NCBI RefSeq assembly: GCF_014193285.1
Contig: NZ_JACHZE010000006.1
Location: forward strand, 1-64,000
Source of the DNA: Atlantibacter sp. RC6
Lineage (GTDB): Bacteria; Pseudomonadota; Gammaproteobacteria; Enterobacterales; Enterobacteriaceae
DNA: 64,000 bases
Direction: 5' to 3'
The notes below the pieces were generated by a model that worked only from the letters and a program-made list of their open reading frames with translations, was not told the origin of the DNA and did not search any database. The position numbers and the translations under genes are program-made. Shown piece by piece: positions 56,129 through 64,000 of the stretch; within the stretch, counting starts at the first letter, position 1, and each line of letters starts with the position of its first letter.

Positions 56129-56154
56129 ACCCGGCGCATTAAGCCGGGTTTATT
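56129..56154 (+). terminator. Terminator after the GNAT gene
   Basis: ACCCGGC (56129-56135) pairs with GCCGGGT (56143-56149) across seven bases, followed by TTATTG. It overlaps the convergent MocA-like gene end and may serve both. Confidence 0.65.
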
Positions 56155-56723
56155 GTCGGTGTTGCGGCGTGCCTGTGCTGAATGGCACGCAAATCCCCTG
56201 CCGTGTCGACATCCTCAACAATGCCCCTGTCGCTAAGCGCCAGTGATACAACTTCGCCGCGCTGATGCGCGATCTGCACGATGCCTCCTGCACCCTTATC
56301 CCCCTGCAACGCGCTCAGCGCCATAAAGTAATCACGACCAAACCCCACCGGGTGGCCGTGCTGCAACTGATAATACGGCACCACAACCGGCTTCTCGCTG
56401 AGCGCAAGGGCAACACGCCGTAGTGTATCAGGCTGAATAAGCGGTAAATCTCCCGGCAGGATCAGCCATCCTGAAGCACCCGCCGTTGCCGTTACGCCGA
56501 GCGCGATTGACTCCCCCATCCCGCCGGTCCCGCCTTGCGGCCTGACCAGATGCCACGGCAAACCAGCCGCCTTCACCGCATCCAGCACATGCGCCAGCAC
56601 CGTTTTGCCATCAAGCAGGGCGTCCAGCTTATGCACTTGCCCGCCGGAATCGCGAAACCGCTGCCCTTTACCGGCAGCCAGAATAATCACCACCGGCGGC
56701 GTGATAACGCCCTCAGCCTGCAT
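56139..56723 (-). CDS. MocA/MobA-like nucleotidyltransferase
   Basis: A 194-residue NTP-transferase-like protein with ILAAGKGQRFRDSGGQVHKLDALLDGKTVL and LPGDLPLI, the pattern of MocA (YgfJ). MocA transfers CMP to molybdenum cofactor, giving the cytosine dinucleotide form used by xanthine-oxidase-type enzymes such as PaoABC. ATG 56723 overlaps the 3' end of the xdhC-like gene by 11 bases, so it looks to be the last gene of the pao operon. E. coli pao has no such gene. Confidence 0.85.
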   Translation of the reverse strand: MQAEGVITPPVVIILAAGKGQRFRDSGGQVHKLDALLDGKTVLAHVLDAVKAAGLPWHLVRPQGGTGGMGESIALGVTATAGASGWLILPGDLPLIQPDTLRRVALALSEKPVVVPYYQLQHGHPVGFGRDYFMALSALQGDKGAGGIVQIAHQRGEVVSLALSDRGIVEDVDTAGDLRAIQHRHAATPTINPA

Positions 56724-57633
56724 GGCGCGCCGCCGCCACGTCAGCCAGCACCGAAAGCGCCAGGGAATGAGCATCGCGAGCTTTCGGGAAGATCCCGATG
56801 GGCGCTTTGATTCGCGCGATATCCTCCGGGCTCCAGCCTGCTTCAGCCAGCGCCGCTACCCGCTTTTGATGGGTGCAGCGGCTGCCCAGCGCGCCGATAT
56901 AAAACGGCTGGGCCGCCAGCGCGGCCTGCAATAGCGGAAGCTCGCGATGCAGATCGTGATAAAGCAACAGCACCGCCGTATCGGCATCGATTAGCGGTAA
57001 CGCGGGTTGGGGATTGTCGAGGGTATGGACGTCAAATCCCGCGGCCTGGGCCAGGTTGGCCGTCACCTGCGCTTCAAGAGAGTGACCCATCACCATGACC
57101 CGCGCGCGCGGGCGATAGCTCACCACAAACTCCGCGCCGTGCCAGCCGGTTGGCCGATGCTCGCTACTGGCCAGTATTTGTTGATCCGGGCGATAACGCA
57201 GCCCCGCCGGTTGACGCTGCTCCAGTCTGTTAAGCACCGCCAGTAGCGGTTGAACGGCGCGTAAAATATGAACGGTCAGCGTAATTCCGCCGCCGCACGG
57301 CAGCACGATATCGAAATACGGCGACCCCGCGCCATAACTTATCGTCCGGTCCTCGCCAGCCAGCATCGCTTCCATCGCCTCATAAGCCACCGCAGACTCC
57401 ACGCAACCGCCAGAAACAAATCCGCAATACTGCCCATCTTCACGCACCGCCATCTGCGCGCCCAGCGAACGCGCCGCGCCGCCGCGGATCTCCACCAGGG
57501 TCACCAGTGCCGACGCCATCCCCGCCGTCAGGGCATCGGCGGCAAAGCGCAAAATCACCCGGCTATCATCGGTTAAAAACGCCTGCTCGGGGTTGAGCAC
57601 GCCAGGTTCAATCAAAGACGCGTGTTGCAACAC
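56713..57633 (-). CDS. paoD: XdhC/CoxI-like maturation factor PaoD
   Basis: A 306-residue XdhC-family chaperone that binds molybdenum cofactor and inserts it, sulfurated, into the Mo subunit. The conserved GGCVE of the family is present in FVSGGCVESAVA, and the C-terminal Rossmann domain has VMVMGHSLEAQ and FYIGALGSRCTHQKR. It follows paoC by 12 bases. Corresponds to E. coli PaoD (YagQ), essential for aldehyde oxidoreductase activity. Confidence 0.9.
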   Translation of the reverse strand: MLQHASLIEPGVLNPEQAFLTDDSRVILRFAADALTAGMASALVTLVEIRGGAARSLGAQMAVREDGQYCGFVSGGCVESAVAYEAMEAMLAGEDRTISYGAGSPYFDIVLPCGGGITLTVHILRAVQPLLAVLNRLEQRQPAGLRYRPDQQILASSEHRPTGWHGAEFVVSYRPRARVMVMGHSLEAQVTANLAQAAGFDVHTLDNPQPALPLIDADTAVLLLYHDLHRELPLLQAALAAQPFYIGALGSRCTHQKRVAALAEAGWSPEDIARIKAPIGIFPKARDAHSLALSVLADVAAARHAG

Positions 57634-57645
57634 GGTTCACCTTCC

Positions 57646-59835
57646 TTACAGGAGTTCTGGCAACCCTTTCAGCAACTTATCCAGCGTGATGGGATAATCA
57701 CGCACCCTGACGCCCGTGGCGTTATAGATGGCGTTGGCGATAGCCGCGCTGACCCCGCAAATCCCCAGTTCGCCCACGCCTTTGGCTTTCATCGGCGAGG
57801 AGATCGGGTCGGTCTCATCAAGGAAAATCACCTCCTGACGCGGAATATCGGCATGAACCGGCACTTCATAGGCGGCCATATCATGGTTAACGAAATACCC
57901 CAGCCGGGTATCGATGGCTAACTCCTCCATCAGCGCCGCGCCAAGCCCCATGGTCATCGCGCCGATCACCTGGCTGCGCGCCGTTTTCGGGTTCAGGATC
58001 CGGCCCGCCGCGCACACCGCCAGCATCCGGCGCACCCGCACTTCGCCGGTCGCCACGTCCACAGCCACTTCGATGAAATGCCCGGCAAAGGTGGATTGCT
58101 GATATTTTTTATCGAGATCGCCAAACTCAATACTGTCTTCGGCGCTCAGCGCCCCGGCATCGGTCAGCGCGACGCTGCGATCCCCGTCGCGGATCTGCCC
58201 TTCGGCAAATACCGCTTTATCGGGATTGAAGCCCAGCGTATTCGCCACCGCTTCGCGCAGCTTCACACAGGCCGCATAAACGCCAGCCGTCGAGCTGTTT
58301 GCGCCCCACTGCCCGCCAGAGCCAGCGGAAACCGGAAAAGCGGAGTCGCCGAGTTTTACCATCACCTTGTCCAGCGGCACGCCCATCATCTCCGCGGCAG
58401 TCTGGGCGATGATGGTATAGCTGCCAGTACCGATATCGGTCATATCGGTTTCTACCGTGACCCCGCCCTGCGCATCCAGATGCACACGTGCGCCGGATGT
58501 CATCACCAGGTTGTTGCGAAAGCCCGCCGCCATACCCATCCCCACCAGCCAGCGCCCTTCGCGCACCTGGCCAGGCTTCGGGTTACGCTGGCTCCAGCCA
58601 AAGTGTTCCGCGCCCTGGCGTAAACACGCCACCAGTTGGCGCTGCGAGAATTTACGTTGCGGATCGGCAGGGTCCACCTGGGTGTCGTTAATCACGCGAA
58701 ACTCCACCGGATCCATTTCCAGCTTTTCCGCCATCTCGTCCATGGCGATTTCCAGCACCATCATGCCCGGCGCTTCGCCAGGGGCGCGCATGGCGTTGCC
58801 CTCCGGTAAATCGAGCTTCGCCAGCCGCAAACCGGTCAGGCGATTGGCCCCGGCATAGAGAAACTCGGTCTGGTTGGTGGCGGTTTCCGTGGGTCCTCCC
58901 GGCACGTTACCGTTCCAGCTCTCATGGGCGATGGCGGTGATATGCCCGTCCTTATCCGCGCCAATGCGTACCCGCTGAATGGTTGCCGGACGATGGGTGG
59001 TATTGTTGGGGATCATCGGTCGGGTGAGCATCACTTTCACCGGACGCTTAATGGCCCGCGCCCCCAGGGCCGCCAGCAGCGCATCGCTGCGTAAAAACAG
59101 TTTGCCGCCAAAGCCGCCGCCGATATACGGAGAACGCACATGGACGTTTTCTTCGGGAATGTTCAGGGTCTTCGCCAGATCGGTCTGGCACCAGTGGATC
59201 ATCTGGTTAGAGGTCCAGAGCGTCAGTTTATCCCCGTCCCAGGCCGCCATTGACGCATGCGGCTCCATCGCCATATGGCTCTGATCCGGCGTGGTATAGG
59301 TGGCGTCGAGCTTAACCGCGGCGGAAGCAAACGCGCTGTCGAATTCGCCGACTTTTTTATCCGGGGTATCTTCCGGCGGTGTGGTAACGGCGGGCTTTTC
59401 TTCAGCCAGATCGTAAGCCCCGCGCTCGCGCTGGTATTCCACCTGAACCAGCTCCGCTGCCGCCCGCGCCTGTTCAAAGGTGTCGGCGACCACCACGGCA
59501 ATCGCCTGGTGATAATGCTCAATCTTCGGGCCGCCCAGTAGCGTGGCGGCATTTTTTTCACCTTTGCCCAGCTTCCCGGCATTCTCAGCGCTGATCACCG
59601 CCAGCACGCCCGGCGCCTTTTGCGCCGCCTGCACATCCATTGAGGTAATACGCCCTTTGGCGATGGCGGAACCGATGACATAGCCATAGGCCGCATTCGG
59701 CGCCTCATCATGCCATTCATAGGCATAAGGCGCAGTGCCGGTGGTTTTCAGCGGGCCGTCGATACGATCGTGCGGGCGGCCCACCACGTTAAGCTGGTCG
59801 ATGGGGTTTTCCTGAGCCGGATTGTCAAATTTCAT
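57646..59835 (-). CDS. paoC: Periplasmic aldehyde oxidoreductase Mo subunit PaoC
   Basis: A 729-residue molybdenum-binding subunit of the xanthine oxidase family (E. coli PaoC is 732). The catalytic Glu is Glu689 in KGVGELGICG; other motifs are PYIGGGFGGKLFLR and TDIGTGSYTI. PaoABC oxidises aromatic aldehydes to acids and is exported by Tat as a complex via PaoA. It lies four bases after paoB and before paoD. Confidence 0.95.
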   Translation of the reverse strand: MKFDNPAQENPIDQLNVVGRPHDRIDGPLKTTGTAPYAYEWHDEAPNAAYGYVIGSAIAKGRITSMDVQAAQKAPGVLAVISAENAGKLGKGEKNAATLLGGPKIEHYHQAIAVVVADTFEQARAAAELVQVEYQRERGAYDLAEEKPAVTTPPEDTPDKKVGEFDSAFASAAVKLDATYTTPDQSHMAMEPHASMAAWDGDKLTLWTSNQMIHWCQTDLAKTLNIPEENVHVRSPYIGGGFGGKLFLRSDALLAALGARAIKRPVKVMLTRPMIPNNTTHRPATIQRVRIGADKDGHITAIAHESWNGNVPGGPTETATNQTEFLYAGANRLTGLRLAKLDLPEGNAMRAPGEAPGMMVLEIAMDEMAEKLEMDPVEFRVINDTQVDPADPQRKFSQRQLVACLRQGAEHFGWSQRNPKPGQVREGRWLVGMGMAAGFRNNLVMTSGARVHLDAQGGVTVETDMTDIGTGSYTIIAQTAAEMMGVPLDKVMVKLGDSAFPVSAGSGGQWGANSSTAGVYAACVKLREAVANTLGFNPDKAVFAEGQIRDGDRSVALTDAGALSAEDSIEFGDLDKKYQQSTFAGHFIEVAVDVATGEVRVRRMLAVCAAGRILNPKTARSQVIGAMTMGLGAALMEELAIDTRLGYFVNHDMAAYEVPVHADIPRQEVIFLDETDPISSPMKAKGVGELGICGVSAAIANAIYNATGVRVRDYPITLDKLLKGLPELL

Positions 59836-59839
59836 CAGC

Positions 59840-60790
59840 TTATGCCCTCGCTTCCGTGAGTACCGAGGCGAGCGTGCGCTTCGCCAGGATCAGCTTGAAC
59901 TGGTTTTCAGCCGTGGGTTGCGCGCTGGCGAACAGCGTGTCGTAAACCGCCTGCGCGCCGTGAGTGAGTTGCGCATCAGCCTCTGCCATTCGCCAGGGCT
60001 TATGGGCCACGCCGCCCAGCGCCACGCGGCCAGTGCCATCGGGCTGCACGATGGCCGCCACGGAGACCAGGGCGAAAGCATACGAGGCGCGATCGCGCAC
60101 TTTACGGTAGATATGGGTGCCGCCGAGCGGCGCAGGCAGCGTCACGGCGGTAATTAACTCGCCGGCCGTCAGGACAGTTTCCAGATGTGGCGTTCTGCCC
60201 GGCGCGCGATAAAACTCCGCCAGCGGAATTTTACGTTCGCTGCCGTCCGGCTTCACCGTTTCGACGACCGCATCCAGCAGCCGCATGGCGACTGCCATAT
60301 CGCTGGGATGGGTGGCGATGCAGGCATCACTCACGCCCACCACCGCATGCTGGCGGCTAAAGCCTTCCAGCGCGGCGCAGCCGCTGCCCGGCAGGCGTTT
60401 ATTGCAGGGTTGGTTGGTATCGTAGAAGTACGGGCAACGGGTACGCTGGAGCAAATTGCCCGCCGTGGTCGCCCGGTTGCGTAGCTGCCCTGACGCCCCG
60501 GCCAGCAGCGCGCGCGACAGCACCGCGTAATCGCGCCGTACCCGTTGGTCTGCCGCCAGATCGGTATTGCGCACCAGCGCGCCAATACGTAATCCCCCTT
60601 CCGGCGTGGGTTCAATGGTATCCAGCCCCAAACCGTTAACGTCGATAAGATGGGTCGGGGTTTCAATTTCCAGCTTCATCAGATCGAGCAGATTGGTGCC
60701 GCCGGCGATAAATTTGGCTCCGGCATGCCCCTGAGCGCTGGATGCCGCTTGCGCAGGGGTAGTCACGCGCTGATAGGTAAACGCCTTCAT
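59840..60790 (-). CDS. paoB: Aldehyde oxidoreductase FAD subunit PaoB
   Basis: A 316-residue FAD subunit (E. coli 318) with [13 protein letters not shown] of the FAD fold and the extra [4Fe-4S] region of PaoB: Cys119, Cys129, Cys138 and probably Cys157. It passes electrons between PaoA clusters and the acceptor. ATGA overlap with paoA (60787-60790). Cytoplasmic start without its own signal. Confidence 0.94.
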   Translation of the reverse strand: MKAFTYQRVTTPAQAASSAQGHAGAKFIAGGTNLLDLMKLEIETPTHLIDVNGLGLDTIEPTPEGGLRIGALVRNTDLAADQRVRRDYAVLSRALLAGASGQLRNRATTAGNLLQRTRCPYFYDTNQPCNKRLPGSGCAALEGFSRQHAVVGVSDACIATHPSDMAVAMRLLDAVVETVKPDGSERKIPLAEFYRAPGRTPHLETVLTAGELITAVTLPAPLGGTHIYRKVRDRASYAFALVSVAAIVQPDGTGRVALGGVAHKPWRMAEADAQLTHGAQAVYDTLFASAQPTAENQFKLILAKRTLASVLTEARA

Positions 60791-61470
60791 GATTTCTGCC
60801 CTCCGGCGACATCCTCAATCGCGGCGAGAATATTGGAATAGGCCCCGCAGCGGCAGATATTCCCGCTCATCCGTTCGCGGATTTCATCGGCATCCATCGA
60901 CGGCGGCGAAACCAGATCCAGCGTGACGTGGCTCGGGATCCCGGCTTTGATCTCCTCGAGCATTGCCACCGACGAGCAAATCTGCCCCGGCGTACAGTAG
61001 CCGCACTGGTAGCCGTCGTGTTTGACGAATGCCGCCTGCATCGGGTGCAGGTTATCCGGCGTGCCGAGTCCTTCGATGGTGGTGATATCGGCATCCTGAT
61101 GCATTACCGCCAGCGTCAGGCAGGAATTCACCCGTCGACCATCAACAATCACCGTACAGGCGCCGCACTGGCCGTGGTCGCAGCCCTTCTTGGTGCCGGT
61201 GAGATGCAGGTTTTCGCGCAGCGCGTCCAGCAAGGTGGTACGGGTATCCACGTTCAGTTCACGGACCTCGCCGTTAACGGTAAAACGCACTGGCGTGATT
61301 TCCGGCGGCGGCGTCACCGGCGGCTCGCTGGCCAGCGCCACGCCCGAAGGAACGGCCGCTGTTGCAGCCGTCGCCGCACCAACTTTTAAAAGTTCTCGCC
61401 GCGTCAGGTTAAAATGGTGGCGATCGTCGTCAGGATGGGCTTGCTGCTCGTTGTTGCCTTGGTTGCTCAT
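60787..61470 (-). CDS. paoA: Aldehyde oxidoreductase 2Fe-2S subunit PaoA with Tat signal
   Basis: A 227-residue iron-sulfur subunit (E. coli 229). A Tat signal with [19 protein letters not shown] (Arg24-Arg25) leads to the plant-type cluster Cys97/102/105/117 and the second cluster Cys156/159/206/208. Only this subunit carries the signal, so the complex is exported by hitchhiking. ATG 61470 follows GGAGG and is preferred to a longer start. First gene of the pao unit. Confidence 0.94.
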   Translation of the reverse strand: MSNQGNNEQQAHPDDDRHHFNLTRRELLKVGAATAATAAVPSGVALASEPPVTPPPEITPVRFTVNGEVRELNVDTRTTLLDALRENLHLTGTKKGCDHGQCGACTVIVDGRRVNSCLTLAVMHQDADITTIEGLGTPDNLHPMQAAFVKHDGYQCGYCTPGQICSSVAMLEEIKAGIPSHVTLDLVSPPSMDADEIRERMSGNICRCGAYSNILAAIEDVAGGQKS

Positions 61471-61625
61471 ACCAGGCCTCCAGTCATAAAAAAAGGGTAA
61501 GAATGGGCGCTTACCGCAATGGTTTTGGAAGTTTTTGAACATTAAGCATAGTCAGCACTGGCAGCAGGATTATTCTTAAATCCTGATAGCCCTGATAAGT
61601 TGCGCGAATGAATAAGGAGATAAAC

Positions 61626-62054
61626 GTGAACATTGATATGGCGAACTTTACACCGCTGGCGAGTTTTATCGGCGGATTGCTGATCGGCGGCGCGGCGTGG
61701 GTATTAATTGTGTTCTGCGGACGCATCGCCGGGATCAGCGGCATTCTTGGCGGTTTATTAAACCGGAAAACCCCGGATAAAGGCTGGCGGCTGGCGTTCC
61801 TGGCGGGAATAGTGCTCGCGCCCTGGCTGTACCGGCTGGTTGCCCCGCTCCCGCCAATTACCGTCGCCACGCCGTGGTGGCTACTGATTATCGCCGGGCT
61901 GCTGGTGGGTATCGGTACCCGTTACGCTTCCGGCTGCACCAGCGGGCACGGCGTCTGCGGGTTGTCGCGGCTGTCGCGCCGTTCACTGGCGGCCACCGCC
62001 ACCTTTATGGGCGTGGCGTTTGTCACCGTCTGGCTAACCGGATTCTGGCGTTAA
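61626..62054 (+). CDS. YeeE/YedE family protein, first half
   Basis: A 142-residue membrane protein with about four helices, with [21 protein letters not shown], a conserved Cys signature of YeeE/YedE sulfur-transport proteins. GTG 61626 follows AAGGAGA; an upstream ATG overlaps that site. It pairs with the next gene to make a split version of a single-chain YeeE. Sulfur compound uptake (thiosulfate-like) is the known family role. Divergent from paoA. Confidence 0.85.
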   Translation: MNIDMANFTPLASFIGGLLIGGAAWVLIVFCGRIAGISGILGGLLNRKTPDKGWRLAFLAGIVLAPWLYRLVAPLPPITVATPWWLLIIAGLLVGIGTRYASGCTSGHGVCGLSRLSRRSLAATATFMGVAFVTVWLTGFWR

Positions 62055-62064
62055 GGAGCGCAAC

Positions 62065-62481
62065 ATGAATAATCTCGTTTCCCTGCTCGCCGGGCTGATT
62101 TTTGGCATCGGATTGATCGTCAGCGGCATGGCTGACCCCGCGAAGGTACTGAGCTTTCTGGATATCACCCGGCTGTGGGATCCCGCGCTGGCGTTTGTGA
62201 TGGGCGGCGCAATCGGCGTCGGCTTCTTTGCCTTTCGCAGCGCGAAAAAGCGCGCGCGGCCCGTCTGCGCAACCGAAATGCATCTGCCGACTTCACAGCA
62301 GATTGATCAGCGCCTGATTGGCGGTTCGGTGCTGTTCGGTATCGGCTGGGGGCTGGCGGGGATTTGCCCCGGACCGGGCCTGGTCCTGCTCGGCGCGGGG
62401 ATCGGCCAGGGCGTGGTCTTTGTGGCGGCGATGATCGCCGGAATGCTGGTTTACCAATGGCTTGAAAACAGAGGCAAATAG
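62065..62481 (+). CDS. YeeE/YedE family protein, second half
   Basis: A 138-residue partner protein with about four helices, MADPAKVLSFLDITRLWDPAL near residue 25 and WGLAGICPGPGLVLLG with a conserved Cys. It starts 11 bases after the first half. Together they match the two halves of the YeeE/YedE fold (DUF6691 for the second). Its location by a sulfurated-cofactor enzyme operon may be only coincidental. Confidence 0.85.
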   Translation: MNNLVSLLAGLIFGIGLIVSGMADPAKVLSFLDITRLWDPALAFVMGGAIGVGFFAFRSAKKRARPVCATEMHLPTSQQIDQRLIGGSVLFGIGWGLAGICPGPGLVLLGAGIGQGVVFVAAMIAGMLVYQWLENRGK

Positions 62482-62550
62482 CGGCGGCTTGACCTCACAT
62501 CCCGCAAAGCGCAGCATGAAAACGCACACAACCTATAACGGAGAACAATA

Positions 62551-63633
62551 ATGCAGACAGGGTTACGTTTTCAGGCGGCAGCGCTTCAGGAATTTGTCGA
62601 GGCGCTGCTGGGCTATGCGGGCAGTGAGCCGCAGGAAGCGCGGCTGGTGGCCGATCATCTGGTTTCCGCCAACCTGGCAGGCCACGACTCCCACGGCGTG
62701 GGGATGATCCCAAGCTACATTCGCTCGCTGGCGCAGGGCTATTTACAGCTTAATCAGCATGCCAGGGTAGTCAAAGACGCCGGTGCGGTGGTGACGCTGG
62801 AGGGCAACGCCGCCTTTGGCCAGGTGGCGGCTCATGAAGCTATCCAGTTGGGCATTGAAAAAGCTCGCCAGTTCGGGCTAGCCGCCGTGGCGTTGCATAA
62901 CTCGCACCATATAGGCCGCATTGGTTACTGGGCAGAAAAATGCGCGGCGGCGGGGTTTATTTCTATTCACTTCGTGAATGTAGTGGGCGACCCGATGGTC
63001 GCGCCGTTCGGCGGTAAAGACAGCCGATTCGGCACCAATCCGCTGTGCGTGGTGTTCCCCCGCAAGGATGCGCCGCCGCTACTGTTAGATTACGCCACCA
63101 GCGCCATTGCCTTTGGCAAAACCCGCGTCGCCTGGCACAAAGGCGAGCCGGTGGCGGATGGCTGTTTGATTGATCAACATGGCCTGCCGACCAACGATCC
63201 GGCCGTGATGCACGTCGCGCCGCTGGGTTCCCTGCTTACCTTCGCCCAGCATAAGGGCTACGCGCTGGCGGCGATGTGCGAAATTCTCGGCGGCGCGCTG
63301 TCGGGCGGGAAAACCACCCATCAGGAGACATTACAGGCGAGCGTGGACGCCATCTTCAACTGCATGACCACCCTTATTCTCAACCCCGACCTGTTCGACG
63401 CCCCGGATATGCAGCAGCAAACCGACGCGTTTGTGGAGTGGGTAAAACAGTCACCGCACGATCCGGCGCAGCCGGTACAGGTACCGGGCGAATGGGAAAT
63501 GCATAACCGCGAAGCGCGCCTCGCCCAGGGGATCCCGCTGGATGAAAGTAGCTGGAACGCCATTTGCCAGGCGGCTCGTGAGGCGGGTATGCCGGAAGAC
63601 GAGCTGGAACGTTTTAAGGCGCAGCTGGGGTAA
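62551..63633 (+). CDS. hcxB: Hydroxycarboxylate dehydrogenase B
   Basis: A 360-residue NAD(P)-dependent 2-oxoacid reductase of the Ldh2/YiaK family, with strong end-to-end similarity to E. coli HcxB (YbiC): HDSHGVGMIPSYIRS, ALHNSHHIGRIGYWAEKCAAAGF, TSAIAFGKTRVAWHKGEP. It reduces aromatic 2-oxo acids such as phenylpyruvate and 4-hydroxyphenylpyruvate to 2-hydroxy acids. The residues HNSHH match the family catalytic His. Single gene. Confidence 0.92.
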   Translation: MQTGLRFQAAALQEFVEALLGYAGSEPQEARLVADHLVSANLAGHDSHGVGMIPSYIRSLAQGYLQLNQHARVVKDAGAVVTLEGNAAFGQVAAHEAIQLGIEKARQFGLAAVALHNSHHIGRIGYWAEKCAAAGFISIHFVNVVGDPMVAPFGGKDSRFGTNPLCVVFPRKDAPPLLLDYATSAIAFGKTRVAWHKGEPVADGCLIDQHGLPTNDPAVMHVAPLGSLLTFAQHKGYALAAMCEILGGALSGGKTTHQETLQASVDAIFNCMTTLILNPDLFDAPDMQQQTDAFVEWVKQSPHDPAQPVQVPGEWEMHNREARLAQGIPLDESSWNAICQAAREAGMPEDELERFKAQLG

Positions 63634-63641
63634 ATTTTTTT

Positions 63642-63659
63642 CAGGCCCGCCAGGGCCTG
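63642..63659. terminator. Hairpin between hcxB and the response regulator gene
   Basis: CAGGCCC (63642-63648) pairs with GGGCCTG (63653-63659) between two convergent stop codons. The plus strand continues TTATT, a weak tail. Confidence 0.5.
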
Positions 63660-64000
63660 TTATTCCATTGCCCGCATCTTCCCTACCAGCTCGGCGATAT
63701 TCAGCGCCGCCATCTTTTCCATCACTCTGGCGCGATGCACTTCCACCGTGCGCAACGCCACGTTCAACCGCCCGGCGATTTCACGGTTCATCAGGCCCTG
63801 GACAATAAACTGGGCGATTTCCCGCTCTTTTGGCGTCAGGCTTTCATAGCGCTGGCGGATCTGCCGCCGCTCGCAGGCAGCAGAAGAGACCGCCTGAGCC
63901 CGTTCAATCGCCGCGATAAGCGGCCCGGCGGAGACCGGTTTTTGCAGGAAATCCACCGCGCCGCGCTTCATTTGCTCTACCGCGACCGGCAAATCGCCAT
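63660..64000 (-). CDS. FixJ-type response regulator, partial at the right edge
   Basis: The C-terminal 113 or so residues of a NarL/FixJ-type regulator; the frame runs on past the window edge without a start. The visible end of the receiver reads GDLPVAVEQMKRGAVDFLQKP with the conserved Lys, followed by a GerE helix-turn-helix (SLTPKEREIAQFIVQGLMNREIAGRLNVALRTVEVHRARVMEKM). The phospho-acceptor Asp lies outside the window. A sensor kinase is expected beyond the edge. Confidence 0.88.
   Translation of the reverse strand, partial: GDLPVAVEQMKRGAVDFLQKPVSAGPLIAAIERAQAVSSAACERRQIRQRYESLTPKEREIAQFIVQGLMNREIAGRLNVALRTVEVHRARVMEKMAALNIAELVGKMRAME

Overview
The window is chromosomal DNA of a gamma-proteobacterium in the Enterobacteriaceae. 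Coding density is high, GC is fairly high, and many proteins are near-identical in layout to E. coli ones: PtrR, Sad, GlsB, DgcF, UxaB, DigH, HcxB and PaoABCD. Gene order does not match E. coli K-12 beyond short blocks (ptrR/sad/glsB/dgcF/uxaB), so this is a relative such as Enterobacter, Kosakonia, Citrobacter or Kluyvera; the genus cannot be fixed from the sequence alone. I saw no tRNA, rRNA, CRISPR array, insertion sequence or phage gene.

Region 1 (1-12 kb) is a metabolic and signalling block: a PhzF-like protein, a DgcZ-type zinc-sensing diguanylate cyclase, ptrR/sad (succinate semialdehyde oxidation), a chemoreceptor, glutaminase glsB, two membrane diguanylate cyclases (dgcF with MASE1, another with MASE2) and uxaB. 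Region 2 (12-24.6 kb) holds a Fic protein flanked on both sides by copies of one palindromic motif, an orphan ascorbate-type PTS IIC, a SulP anion transporter, a dmsABC-like anaerobic reductase operon with a TorD chaperone, a NapF-like ferredoxin and a consensus FNR box, then a DJ-1 protein, an MFS transporter and a methyltransferase.

Region 3 (24.6-40.2 kb) holds two adjoining catabolic clusters. The leftward one is a DauR-like regulator, a D-serine-dehydratase/D-threonine-aldolase-type PLP enzyme, an M20 hydrolase, RidA and an MFS transporter. Its layout fits uptake, deacylation and beta-elimination of a D-amino-acid derivative, with RidA removing the enamine product. The rightward one is an MDR oxidoreductase, a hotdog thioesterase, a complete dipeptide-type ABC importer with a Tat-exported binding protein, and an acyl-CoA ligase. 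A VOC protein and a HipO-type amidohydrolase converge on it. This looks like a pathway for an amide-linked carboxylic acid and is the best candidate for an undescribed system.

Region 4 (40.7-49.9 kb) is a chaperone-usher fimbrial operon: major subunit, chaperone, usher, adhesin and two minor subunits. It ends in an EAL-domain gene and a LuxR-type regulator carrying an unusual four-cysteine cluster. Two tandem IprA-like regulators are divergent from it. Region 5 (50-64 kb) holds an OBAP-like lipoprotein, a HipBA-type module, digH (apparently with an AUC start), a MocR-type regulator divergent from a GNAT acetyltransferase, the paoABCD aldehyde oxidoreductase operon with a MocA-like cytidylyltransferase, a split YeeE/YedE sulfur transporter, hcxB and a partial FixJ-type response regulator at the right edge.
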